Shown here in pieces: positions 23,385 through 33,558 of a DNA stretch of 64,000 nt. The notes under the pieces are model-generated. The model did no database searches. It was not told the DNA's origin and saw nothing but the letters and a program-made list of their open reading frames with translations. The first letter of the stretch is position 1. Each line of letters begins with the position of its first letter. Origin of the DNA: Rusavskia elegans (taxonomy: Eukaryota; Ascomycota; Lecanoromycetes; Teloschistales; Teloschistaceae); contig SAUG01000018.1 of assembly GCA_011316305.1 (NCBI GenBank), positions 224,970 to 288,969 of the forward strand, given 5' to 3'. Position numbers and translations under genes: made by a program.

Positions 23385-25097
23385 CTTGAAAGTGGCGTGG
23401 TGGAGATGACACTTGTTGAACGTTTGATCCCTTGGGAAGCAGAACTGCTGAAGACCAAAAGGAGCAAGGCTGGTCTGACAGCAACGCGGCCTTGGATTGA
23501 TGCCTAAATGGATGTCATATATGAAGAAACGTTATACACATGGTCAAACAGGGACCCGCGATTCCTATATGGATTATCGGAAATTCATATTCACGTTCCA
23601 GGTCTCTATTAGCGCTGCATTAATATTCCGGATGTTAATCAATATGCGGGCGAGGAAGCGACAGCCGGCTAGCGCGATTTTCAGTAGTAGTTGGACGTCT
23701 TGGCCCAAGAGGTGCAGCGGCAGTGGCATATTGTAGACTATTTCTGGAAAAGTTGGTATGTTTCGAAGCTCGCGTGCGATTTGGTCCGAAGCTGGGGAAA
23801 CAAAGTGCTAACTTGATGCTCCTTCGAGCGGCTCGCTAATTTCAGCCCCATTCTATGGACCCATCGTCAAGAGGAAGGTGCATGGAGCGGAGTCATCCCG
23901 CAACTGGACCCGTCATTGCGCGGGTAAACAGCCCTTGGCATCGGCCTGCTGAATCCCAATTCGTTGTACATGGTATTGTTAGTCGACAGACAGACTCCTT
24001 GAAAATTGCACAATTGTATCGTAGAAAGCCTTCAACATGGACCCTTGTACACTGGACCTCTAGAACCTCGTCTAGCCTTTCCGTCTAATAAAAACTAGGC
24101 CTTATTCTTGGTCAATTGGGCCTAATTATAGTTAAGCCGAAGCCTGCAAAAGCTCTCTAATATAGTGAATCGAGGTATGTATTGGGTTAGACATTTCTTC
24201 AGTAATGGTCTAAGTCAATTTTGAAACTTTTCTCCACCAGTCTTCGGTGCTAGCTCCACATTGCTTTAACCCATCGAGCTTTTGCCATTTCGAGTCACTC
24301 CGCGCCATGCTTAATGACATCGGATGGCATCACCATGTACAGCTGAATCTGGACCTCGGACGGAGACCATTGAAAGACCCAAAATAACTAATCCATCACG
24401 ACTAAACACTGATTACCGCAGAATGAATGCTTATCAGATGACGCTCCTTGGCTGTACGGGTGCTAAAGCGTTCGAGTACTCTTTAAAAGATAATACATTC
24501 GATCTTTCAACCCTTGCCTATCGGCAGCGCTTTAGCTTCTCGGATTTAGATTTGAAGATCTTCAATAGCGAGCTGCCGTTAAGCAGATTTAAAAAAGCGC
24601 CTTATCCCTTATATCCAATATATGTCTACTGTTGCCAATATCAACTAGGTAATTCTTTCTCTTCGAAAAGGCGCTTCGAGTGGGCGTTCGGATTACGCAT
24701 TAATATTGAAGCCCTCGGTGATGAACAACAGGACATACGTCGCGCCGTGACTTTGCGATCTCGTCAGGAAATGCGACTAATAGTTGCTGACGGCCATCTG
24801 CCGAAGGTCCGAGTCTTTCTAGAGGATTTGAACGTCGGGATAATTTTCTTTACAGAGAAATCGGAGAGGTAAGGCGTACAGTAAGTAAGTCTGTCTGCCT
24901 GACCCTTGCGCTTCTAATCTATCTTTGGCTGTACGCTAATCCCTGTGTTCCGCCAAGGCATACGCGCCTGTATCCTAGTACTTCCCCCTGCCATTGTCCT
25001 GCGGTCCTCTCTCCTTTTCATGACTCCTTGTCTTCTCATTGTCACTCATCGCTTCACCTATGCGACTTGGCCTGATCAAATCTTTGCTATCGTCGCC
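23385..25097. other. Mostly intergenic; one unsupported 182-codon ORF
   Basis: From 23385 to about 24320 nothing coding is seen beyond short ORFs. An open frame at 24324-24872 (+) encodes 182 aa, with FSFSDLDLKIFNSELPLSRF, YPLYPIYVYCCQY and LRINIEALGDEQQDIRRAV. It looks less random than its neighbours but has no signal peptide, recognised domain or intron support, so I leave it as a possible gene remnant (confidence about 0.3). The last ~200 bp is the promoter of the gene at 25098. Confidence 0.4.
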
Positions 25098-26263
25098 ATG
25101 TTCTCCTTGCTTGGCATATCTATATTGTGTCTAGTAATGAATACAATTTCTATCCCTTTGGACATTGGTAAAGATCTAACGGCCAGGATTTTGGAGTACG
25201 TATACTTACTCGATAGTACCAGATGGACAACCTTCCTTGGCCTTGGACCAGTCCTTCAATATATCAGAACTGCGCGACAATCCCATCAATGCAGGAGAGG
25301 TCGTTTGTCATATAGCTTTTCGTCATCCCTCGTCTCGCAGCTGCTTGCAAGCATTCAGCCTGCTCTGGAAGGACGATAGGCCTGTCCGATTTGGACGAGG
25401 CTGGTGGCGAATCAGAGCCGAACATGTTCTTCCGTGGGCATTCGTAAGCAGTTAGTACATCTGCCCCTGCAATGCTGTTATCGTTTGTGTCGTTCTGCAT
25501 TTTTCATTGCATTTTCTTGTAGAAAAACAACAACTGATAAAGTCCCTGACAGCTGACGGACTGTGCGCCCTTCGCGCCCACTTGCCAGACGATGCGAGGG
25601 CCAGTGAAACTATAACCAACAGACAAGTGTTAGCTGCGGCGTTGGCAATCTGGAGTAAATGTGTAGCAAAAGAAGGGGTAGGTGGTCAAATTCAAGGCTT
25701 GGGTAAGTCAGAACTAGTCTAAGGGTTGACGATTGGCGAGCGTATAAGGCTGAAGACTTCATTGAAACCTCTCAGGTGCAACCAAGACTCTGGCTTTCAC
25801 CCTCACCCCGGGCATCGACCATCCTGAACAAGTCAAGTGCGTCGACCGTCCTAAAGGGCCTACTTCCACAGCTAGCTGTACGGGGGCAACAGAGCTTATG
25901 CCCTTCGATCATGACGTACAGCATACGTTTGGTATAGCAGGTCAAAAGGACGTGGATATCGCCCTTCCACTAATGTGGGGAGGACGAGGAGGCACAGGCT
26001 GCGCAGTTGTTTTCAAGAGCTATCCGGGCCAATTATTCAAAGCATCATGGGATACCGTCTGGAACGCTGCCAACACCGTCAATGCTATGTGTGTGAGAAG
26101 AAATAAGGGTGGATACTACACGGCCAAAGGTAAATCATCACGCTTTGAGCGGGAAGAAGTGATACCGTAGCGGTACTAATAGAATGCAGACAGATTCGGA
26201 CGCGAATTAGCGGTTATAGGCTTGGCTGATCGAGGCCAGAAGCCTTCAGTCGATCAGGCTTAA
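25098..26263 (+). CDS. Secreted two-module protein, paralogue of the 3555 gene (294 aa)
   Basis: The model is join(25098..25167, 25217..25443, 25543..25702, 25776..26129, 26190..26263). The four introns are 49, 99, 73 and 60 bp; donors are GTAAAG, GTAAGC, GTAAGT and GTAAAT, and all junctions keep the frame. The third exon uses a less usual AAAG acceptor. The signal peptide is MFSLLGISILCLVMNTISIP. Module 1: C-HIAFRHPSSRSCLQAF...VLPWAF-SLTADGLCALRAHL...NRQVLAAALAIWSKC, then VGGQIQGLG. Module 2: C...TASCTGATELMPF...HTFG...IALPLMWG...GTGCAVVF...ASWDTVWNAANTVNAMC, then GGYY...FGRELAVIG. The order and spacing of Cys, LP, (D)G-C, aromatic helix and GG repeat those of the 3555 gene, and introns fall at equivalent places (before DGLC; within the GG region). 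The protein is exported; its function is unknown. A candidate effector role is inference. Confidence 0.78.
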
Positions 26264-27331
26264 GCATAGCAGAACTGACGCTTTGATAGCAAAGTCAATG
26301 ATGAAGGAGATCAGATTGTTCAGTACTCCGAGGACGCTAGGGTCAACAAGGAATAGTTGATCAGAGCGTATGGCGCAACTGATATACCCACTAGCTTAAC
26401 GACTACTAGTTTCCATATCTCCGCCATCTCGTTGTATCTTCACGAGCGTGATAATTTTGCTCAACTCCTGTGGACGGTTCACGTTCTGTTCCTGACCCAG
26501 CAGGCTCGAGAAACCTCGAATAATTGAATGCGTCAACCAAGAGCGCACGAATTTAGTAATGTATACATTCTGCCAGAGTCTGCTTCTCTACAGGATATTG
26601 AGCACACGTATGGTACGGTATGAGTAGCACAGATGGCTCATATACCCACTTTTCGAAGCAATTTTATCGCCAAAAGCATTTCCCTCAATTTGACCCCTTT
26701 TTCTTTGGATTCATGAACACAGGGAGTAACAAAAGCTACATTTACTGCCAATCAAAGAAGGCATGATTCGTCTATCATGAGTGGATACGTCCAAGTTCTG
26801 CTATAGCGTCGAGTAACCGCCATCGGAGAGCCTGTCAGACCATCTGAAAAGACGAGAATCCTAATTCGAGATTGGAAGTGTAGGCTGATTCTCTTTGTAA
26901 CGGTGAGAATGATGCATCTATATACAGTAGTGTCGCCACCGTCATAGGCCCACTGTTTCACCCTTTTCATTCGACTTAGCGAGCGGGTCCACTTCCATTC
27001 CAAGTCATACACAGCTTTACAATCCAATTGTGTAGACCTTGATCCCTTAAGCCATTTGGGTTGTGAGGAACCCTGATCACTACAACTGCTGTAGATATTC
27101 GATAATGGATCTCAGCTTTGGACAAGTCTTGCATTCTCTTGTAGTCGAATATGCCTTGCAAAGCTACTCTATAGGCTCTACAAGCAGCTGCAATCACCCG
27201 CGCGCGAGTTGCAAGGCTTTCTTACCCGGCTCCCGAGATGCGCTTAAAGAAAACAAGCTCCCCATTGTGAAAGCATTCTCTTGACATCTCTGTGGCGGAT
27301 GGACCTTTAGACTGCGTCTTCTTCGTTCGAC
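26264..27331. other. No supported gene; coding-like minus-strand remnant at 26752-27197
   Basis: 26264-26750 has nothing I can support. On the minus strand, 27197-26976 reads IAAACRAYRVALQGIFDYKR...IHYRISTAVVVIRVPHNPN, and a second frame (27027-26752) continues for 90 codons. They lack start, splice signals and a recognised domain. Both strands are open here, so this may be a decayed gene or chance. Confidence 0.35.
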
Positions 27332-28440
27332 CCGATGGCAAATATACCTAGCTTTGCGATTTGGCTGGCGCTATTCGTGACATTTTTGCATGCTATACCC
27401 CGCCCTCTCGAAAATCCAGATCAGACACCTTCGAGACTCACACTACCAACCCCAGCTTAGCCCAGGTAGGGTGGTACAGGTTCGGATGTTGGCACCAACA
27501 GTGGTGGTGCTAATGTCGTAAGGGGTTCCCTCGCTCCACCCCACCTGGCGTGGAGGGATGAACTTTACACGTGCGCGTCCTAGTATCCGTAAAGGCTGAC
27601 TGAACCTATTACCCCTACGTCACCCCCAGGTTGGCGTACAAACCTTATCTATGACAGAACGAAGACCCTCACCTCAACCGCATCAACACCTTTCTAATTT
27701 TGATCCGCTCCATATCTACTGTTGCCAACTATCCATGGGATGAGAAGATGAACGCTGAACCCTTCCGTGCGCTTTGGAATAATGTAGTCATTTACGTCCA
27801 ACCGGTCGACAGCCGCTACGACCCTACGATGGGTGCTGTGATGTTTACGGTTTGGGATGCTGTAGTTGCTATGTCAGAGCGGAACCTCTATTACTCTACT
27901 ATGTTCGAGATATTCGATCGTAATGTGCTTATTGGAAAACTGTGGATAGCAGCATGAAGTTCCTCTTCCTCCATGGAGAATACAGGGAAGCCCCTCGGAG
28001 AACTCAATGGGCTTGAGGAGGCGCCATCGTCTTTTAGTGACCGCCTGCTCAATAGTACCAACAACAACACGTTCAACGCAGATAGCGGGAGCTTTACTGA
28101 TCCCAGTTGGCCAAATATGAGGATTCCATACGAATATGTTGAGGGTCACAACATAGTCAACAAAGACGTCCCCACAGCAATTATACAGGGTCTTATAATC
28201 GCTCAGCATGAAATATTCAGCTACCTTACCGCTGCCAGCGCCTCCGGTCACTGCGCAAGACACTTGGACAACGTTGACTCTAGCATGGCGCTCAGTGTCT
28301 TTTCTGGTATCCTTCTGGAATTGGCGCTGGAGCAGGAGCCGCTTGGGGAGCCTGGGAGGTGGAGAAGCTATGTTGATGAAAGTGTGATATGGCTCGGTCC
28401 ACCTGGTCAATCGTCTGCAGAGAACGTTACGACGTCCTGA
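27332..28440 (+). pseudogene. Damaged secreted-protein gene
   Basis: An ATG at 27332 opens a clear signal-peptide exon (MANIPSFAIWLALFVTFLHA), which reaches a TAG in LTLPTPA-stop at about 27458. The main coding part lies in another frame: 27700-27957 reads EPFRALWNNVVIYVQP...FTVWDAVVAMSERNLYYST...FDRNVLIGKLWIAA, then TGA (27955-27957). The same frame continues SSSSMENTGKPLGELNG...NMRIPYEYVEGHNIVNKDV...VFSGILLELALEQEP to a stop at 28438. The region between the signal exon and 27690 contains several stops in all useful frames, and no GT-AG intron I tried joins the parts cleanly. I do not recognise the family; an Ala/Trp helix after a hydrophobic strand recalls the neighbouring secreted family. 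Either the gene is broken or it has an intron structure I missed. Confidence 0.45.
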
Positions 28441-28867
28441 GTATTCGGTATTTTATTACTCTGGTCGAATTATCACAGATTATAACCGTGTTCGATATGT
28501 CTGTAAGGGTTTCTCTCTTCCCTACAGCTGGGTTCCTCTTATTGCACGATTGGGTTTTATCATCCTCAGCTTTCTCCATTATTAGTATTGTGAAGGACCA
28601 TGAAGTTCATTTGATGCGATAACACCGTAACACTGGTGTGTTCATTGTACCGGATCGGATGGCGCATCTACGGATAGCGCATCTGAGGATGATGCGGTAA
28701 ATTCTAGACACCTCATTCACGATTTCCTCCCGTGTCGGAACATGAAGACTGTTGCATAAGTATGCGCCTCTCCCTGTATTACTCGTTCACTTGATCTCAG
28801 ACCTCCAGCACTCTACTTCATAGGCCTTCCCCCATACTGTCGAGTTCATCTCCACCTTTTAGCAGCT
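28441..28867. other. Intergenic / promoter region
   Basis: No gene seen. A short imperfect direct repeat (GGATGGCGCATCTACGGAT / GCGCATCTGAGGATGATGCG) lies at about 28657-28697. The remainder is presumed promoter of the gene at 28868. Confidence 0.4.
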
Positions 28868-29604
28868 ATGCATCCATCCTCCGCATTCATCGCTCTCATC
28901 TTGGCAGGTATCGACCTCACTACTGTCGGAGCCTCTGCTATTCCGGAAGCTGCCGCACCAGCTCGGGTCGCAGCTGGGCAAGACCATTGGTGTGGAGAAT
29001 GGGCCGGGAGTCCCGACCCATCGGACGTCGTTGGCCCGCAGCAGCTCCCGCCGTACGACTTTACCCGAAGATTTTTCGTCGAGCCTCAATTGCAGAGAGT
29101 TCCTTTTGCACCAGTCGTGGCGACAGAGCCCAAGGTTCAGGTCCCAAAGCTCTGGGGAAATAGTAACATTGACTTCGAAGCATGGAAAGATATCTGCTGA
29201 ATAATTCGTCTAGACAAATTCCGCGTGGCACTCATGACTTATGCGCAGAGTGCACCTGCTCGGGTCTACGCGAGTAGCAAATCACGATGGGCGGATGTCC
29301 ACAATGCTTTAGGCCGCTTGATGAACGAATGCGTCAATAAAGGCTCTGGCGGTGCATATCTAGTCCTCCGTACGTCCCATTTTATATGATTTCCGATGGG
29401 ATCGAAGACATATCCTAACGTTCAGCAGCTTCTCCGGGACTCACGCAGAGTACGCTTGTGGTCTACGCCTACGAAGCGGGCTCTCAATTCGACTTCCAGA
29501 TTAATTACTATATGACAAATCCCCACGGCATCGACCCTACAAGACTTGCTCCGGGCCTTGCTGCTGCCAACGTGTCGAGCTCAGCTGCTATTGTCACAGC
29601 CTAG
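28868..29604 (+). CDS. Small secreted protein, single-module relative (208 aa)
   Basis: The model is join(28868..29162, 29214..29369, 29429..29604). The signal peptide is MHPSSAFIALILAG followed by IDLTTVGASA. The first intron (51 bp, GTAACA...CTGAAT...CTAG) contains an in-frame TGA at 29198-29200, so an intronless reading would wrongly call a 110-aa protein or a pseudogene. The second intron (59 bp) has a GTACGT donor, CCTAAC branch point and CAGCAG acceptor. The mature protein has an early Cys (HWCGEW), then PKLWGN-NKFRVALMTYAQ, a helix WADVHNALGRLMNEC, GSGGAYLVL, and a final strand TLVVYAYEAGSQFDF. This is the same strand-helix-Cys-GG-strand order as one module of the two-module genes at 3555 and 25098. 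Both introns keep the frame. The function is unknown and the gene looks intact. Confidence 0.72.
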
Positions 29605-30064
29605 TCAGAGTCTGTTTTCGCGGTAGCGAGTGCAGGGCATGCGACTCAATTTATCGCAGTCTGTCTTGCCGCGGATCATGTCGTTCTGCTTTGAAAAATT
29701 ACCTTTTGAGGTTCGATGGAAAGTCGAGTCGGCCACTAGATAGATCTTATGCATAGGGTGGTCGCAATCGAACATGTCCGGGTGTAGAAAAAAGCTTATG
29801 CCTGTAGCGGTAACTGACCAAAATTATCATTGCATGAATGAACGGCTGTATGCTAAGTTGTGTCGTCATTATTTTATTTGATTAATACTGCGCCACACCA
29901 GGCCAAGTGCCTGCTTCGGTAACAATTAGCTGTACCATCAATCACTCCATCTTGAAACCTTCCATTATAATCTTTATCAACGTCTAATAGTTGTTCTTCT
30001 AATTGGTGTAGGTGGAAAAGGTCTTCTGGCGAAAGCATACTCCATTACTAAGCATGTCATAGAA
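29605..30064. other. Intergenic, nothing recognised
   Basis: No ORF of note on either strand. Confidence 0.5.
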
Positions 30065-30505
30065 CTAAAAGTGGTTGAAACGAGTTTTGTTACTCGGTAC
30101 ATTCGATCCCTCGAAAGTGGGCCACTGTTCATCACTTTTATCAATACGATGGTTCAGCAGCCCATGGGTTTCAAGACCCCATGCTCGTACTAAACCCCGT
30201 TGTTCGAGATCTTCGTCGACTGAGGTCACCCGAAATCGATGATCGAGATGTTCGTGACACTGCGCTGTCAGTGCTGCAGCCTTGGCATACCAGCGTATCC
30301 TAGAAAATCCGTCTAACTTGCCAAGGAAGGGCACAAGAGTATCATTACAATTCCTTCTGCATATAATACCTCTCTGGAGCAAACCCCACTCATCAAACAA
30401 TATTGGCACCGAAGCGAAGGAAGGAAGCCTATAATGGTAAACAAGGAAAATTTGCGGAGACAGATTATAAGGTCTGCAAATACAAAGAAAAGGGATGAGA
30501 AACAT
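30065..30505 (-). CDS. Hypothetical protein or gene fragment (146 aa)
   Basis: A continuous minus-strand frame from the ATG at 30505 to the stop at 30065. The first ~50 residues are hydrophobic with Pro and Cys (MFLIPFLCICRPYNL). The remainder is hydrophilic and protein-like (FSRIRWYAKAAALTAQCHEH, FRVTSVDEDLEQRGLVRAWG, SDEQWPTFEGSN). I do not recognise it. Part of the N-terminal stretch might be an intron or untranslated. No neighbour helps to assign a role. Confidence 0.35.
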   Translation of the reverse strand: MFLIPFLCICRPYNLSPQIFLVYHYRLPSFASVPILFDEWGLLQRGIICRRNCNDTLVPFLGKLDGFSRIRWYAKAAALTAQCHEHLDHRFRVTSVDEDLEQRGLVRAWGLETHGLLNHRIDKSDEQWPTFEGSNVPSNKTRFNHF

Positions 30506-32203
30506 ATATAGGTTTGGTAATCGTATTAGCCTGAAAAACCTTTCTGTGGATCTATCCAGCCTGGCTTACTTATATTTCTCAGCTGGGACAGCATTTGACT
30601 TATCCTACGACTAAAAGCGCTCGGATTAGTCGTCTCTTGAAAGTTGTGGACATAAATCGGATACCGCTCAAGAGGTTATCTCCAGCCCGGGACCTCGTCT
30701 ACACCGCCAACCCTCCAATCATTGTCTCATTTATCTCCCCTCATGGTCTCTCATACCACTTTCCCGTTGCTTGTACCACCTCACTGTTGCCAAGTCCACA
30801 CACGTACACTGCTTTCGCGGTGCAGGCCCCTTGCATCAACGATTAACTTCCAATACTAGGGTCCATGATATTACGGTTCCGCGACCTGTAGACCGAGTGG
30901 CTCCAGTATTACTAGTCTTTGGTTCCCTGACTTCGATGTCAAAGATTTCGCTCAGCTTTGCTCTTGGTCTGAAGAAATAGAGGAAACGGTCTACCAGAAG
31001 AGCGTGACAGAATATGTATAGCATCTGCAGCGTACATACCACAACAAATGAAGTAAAGGTCAGCTAAGCAAAGCAGGATCGAGATATATTTTCGTTTGAT
31101 CGCATAACGATCATCATATCGCTCAGGACTCGGGCTGCGATCCTGCGCAACCCCACGTTCGAGTCCACTGTAAAGTGTCCAAAGGACGACATTGAGGATA
31201 TTATTCCTTCCACTTCTCCGAAGCCAGAGGCAACAGTCTCTACGACTCTAGCATATATTTCTCCCACCTTATAACCTTAGTGCGTAAGTATAGTTCCTTG
31301 GGTGAATGACGACGATTCTTCGCTGCTCAGTATCTCCGTTACGGGCTTGACAAGCGGGGAACTGCTGATAAAAGCCGCCCGTATGAAGCGTTTGTGGTTG
31401 TAATCGAAGATATGAGCGTTAAGGTGGATATCTGATTAGCCAGAGCAGGGCTGGCCGGACATCGCGCACTTTACCGGATGCGGGACCTTGATCATTTTAG
31501 GCTTGCTGTCCGATGCTGTGAGCGGAGTGCTGACGGAATGGAGGGATATGACGACGAAATAACATTGGGAGGGTTGGGTCCTGTTTGAATTAGTGGTCTG
31601 GACTTGAAGGGGATGCAACGTGTGGTTGGTGGACTTTCTCAACCATGTAGGACTTGCATGATCGGAACAACTGTGCCAAAGGCTCAATAGTCCTTGCACA
31701 ATGCTGAACGGGTCAAAAAAAGATGACTGGATTGAGCAAGCTGTAAAGGAATAATGCAATGGCGATGGTTGAAGGCATAGACTAGTATATAGACAGACAA
31801 TGACGAGTCTTGAAGGTTTGTCGCTGGGTAATATAGCCTCCATTTGTCATTACTAAAGTCGAATAGCTACCATTTCGGACGTTTGTGTACTTCGGAGCGA
31901 CTGACTCCTATTCAATCTCGGCCTTGTTTGCTACAGCACCTAATCTAACGGTACGAGTTCACTCCCAATTACCTATTACCATCTCCATCACGCCAATATA
32001 GGGTTGGCGTGGCAGTTGTCTCTAATTTTACGGAAAGGTCGGCGTCGTGTTGACTGATTACCAAGAAATCGCCTTCATTCACTTCCCATTATTACTCACG
32101 GTGTTTTACGTTTGCCCCTTCGGTTCTCGTTCTAGCCCCCGTAATCTTCGTGACTCTCTCTATGCAGTCAGCGGGCTTTTCGGCAACTGGCGGCTGTGCC
32201 AAA
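30506..32203. other. No intact gene; plus-strand coding-like remnants at about 30900-31262
   Basis: Plus strand 30918-31018 reads WFPDFDVKDFAQLCSWSEE and EETVYQKSVTEYV, then TAG. In another frame, 31071-31262 reads QDRDIFSFDRITIIISLRTR and KCPKDDIEDIIPSTSPKPEA to a TAA. These look like successive fragments of one decayed soluble protein, but I could not name it. ORFs at 31436-31843 (-) and 32047-32229 (+) have no supporting features. Confidence 0.35.
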
Positions 32204-32821
32204 CTAGCTCTGGCAGGCATAGTCTATAGCGGATGGTGAGTCGATAGGCCAACCCAAGATTTGGTTAGAGTCTTGAAAGTATACGATAGCATAATAGATG
32301 TACGGGAGGCTTACCTCTCGATACCTGGAGAGGTATATCCTCAGTGCTTCGGCATAAGTCTCAAACCCGAGACTCGTCATCGCAAATAGCGTGTCTTCAC
32401 CATTCAAAGTCTTCCGTCATTCCTGGTGACACTTCTCACCGGCTGCAGGTGACTCGTCAGTTGAAGCTAAGGTATTGTGCTTTGGTTGGCTTGCCTACGC
32501 TTGCGATGAATGAGATGAACTCGCTGACGCGTTCCTGCATGCATTCTTTAGCCTCATTGACGATTTTAGCATACTCAGGCAGGGCGTTTTCATGATGCGT
32601 GCAACATTTGCAATTGGTAGCCATTTGTCTTGCTCCTTCATCTCGATATCGTACAAATCATGTTCGACGCCCCAAGGAGCCAGGCCTTCACCATCGTCTT
32701 TTGAGGCATTGTCAGCAGCCCAAGCCTCGCCATCGTAGAGCCCGTTATAATCCTCGTCTGGTGCTTCTGCGCTGCCTTCTGATGCCGAGCTCGATCTTAC
32801 AACGGAGCTGTGAGCCTTCAA
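32204..32821 (-). pseudogene. Broken copy of CCAAT-binding factor subunit NF-YB / HAP3
   Basis: The minus strand encodes an acidic lead (APDEDYNGLYDGEAWAADNA) followed by the start of the NF-YB histone fold, EMKEQDKWLPIANVARIMK (about 32650-32592). A 1-nt shift at about 32585-32590 then moves the frame to ALPEYAKIVNEAKECMQERV-SEFISFIAS. A 56-bp intron (32498-32443, GTAGGC donor, CTGCAG acceptor) follows. After it come GEKCHQE, a TGA at 32417-32419 where relatives have Arg/Lys, and LNGEDTLFAMTSLGFETYAE-ALRIYLSRYRE ending in a GTAAGC donor near 32314. NF-YB/HAP3 pairs with NF-YC and NF-YA to bind CCAAT boxes in the nucleus. This copy has a frameshift, a nonsense codon and probably a second indel near the intron, so it is a pseudogene. 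A functional copy should exist elsewhere, since the gene is near-universal in ascomycetes. Confidence 0.85.
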
Positions 32822-32860
32822 AACTACACCAAAACGGGGGCCCCCATTATTGACTTGATC

Positions 32861-33558
32861 TTAGTGGGTATTTGAGGTCTGATGGAGGTTTACAGGAGCG
32901 TACTTCTGGTGGGGACGCAGATTGGGGTCACTACCCGGGAGCAGTTTCGCGGCATCGTAATGTGAAGCACCACGGCCACTCAACAACCATTGTTCGTACG
33001 TAGGATCTGATTCATATATGACCATGGCCAGTCCAAAGCCTAGCACTATTGTTTTGCAGAATGTCTATTAGCACAGTGCTTTCATACCTGAAAGAAAGGG
33101 TGGGAAAGAGATCAACGTACAGGCTAGCCGATACCCTCCTACGCCCTGGTCATATTATGCAGTTCCTGACGATCCTATTTCGCGCGCTATAGCTGTGCAG
33201 CAGTTCGCTGGAGACTTTCGACGGCGGTCGAGTAGGTGTGATCGCGTTTGTACAAGGATAAAGATGCAATATTGCAATCATTTTCACTGTTCACCCCTGG
33301 AAGCATTCTTCTGTTGTTCCAGGCTTCCCAGTCTACTGTGCTTGTTTTTTCGCCGTTGATCACGGGATACATGCCGAAGAAACTCCTTTCGTGCAGCGCG
33401 CCGAGACGGTGTAGAAGGCGGAGGCAGGATGCAGACGAGGGTCTTCCGTAGAAAGGATCGCAGACTGGATGGATGGAGTTTGGGACGGAGATCACGGTGT
33501 AGCAAAGTGAAGTGATTATCAGCAAGGAAAATAAACAACATATCGACGATGGCAGCAA
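32861..33558 (-). pseudogene. Small secreted-protein gene broken by three TAG codons
   Basis: Minus strand. The start at 33558 gives the signal peptide MLPSSICCLFSLLIITSLCY (then TVISVP). It continues CDPFYGRPSSASCLRLLHRL, FFGMYPVING, DWEAWNNRRMLPGV, NDCNIASLSLY and the helix YSTAVESLQRTAAQL. Then TAG (33187-33189) and two more TAGs occur within about 50 bp, all replaceable by CAG (CpA to TpA, as in RIP). A plausible intron (GTATCG donor about 33150, TGCTAAT branch, CAATAG acceptor about 33049) leads to LGFGLAMVIYESDPTYEQWL...HQTSNTH-stop at 32861. The arrangement (Cys, FG, SC, W, LP, C, helix, final strand) matches the secreted family at 3555, 25098 and 28868. If the TAGs lie in an intron I failed to see, the gene could be intact. 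Confidence 0.5.

Noticed and set aside
27874..28410. 178-codon minus-strand ORF
   Set aside because: Antisense to the protein-like plus-strand frame at 27700-28440; lacks recognisable features.
29198..29200. In-frame TGA taken as a nonsense mutation of the 28868 gene
   Set aside because: A canonical 51-bp intron containing it restores the frame and the family module.
31436..31843. 135-codon minus-strand ORF
   Set aside because: Ser/Leu/His-rich composition, no domain or splice support; looks like chance.
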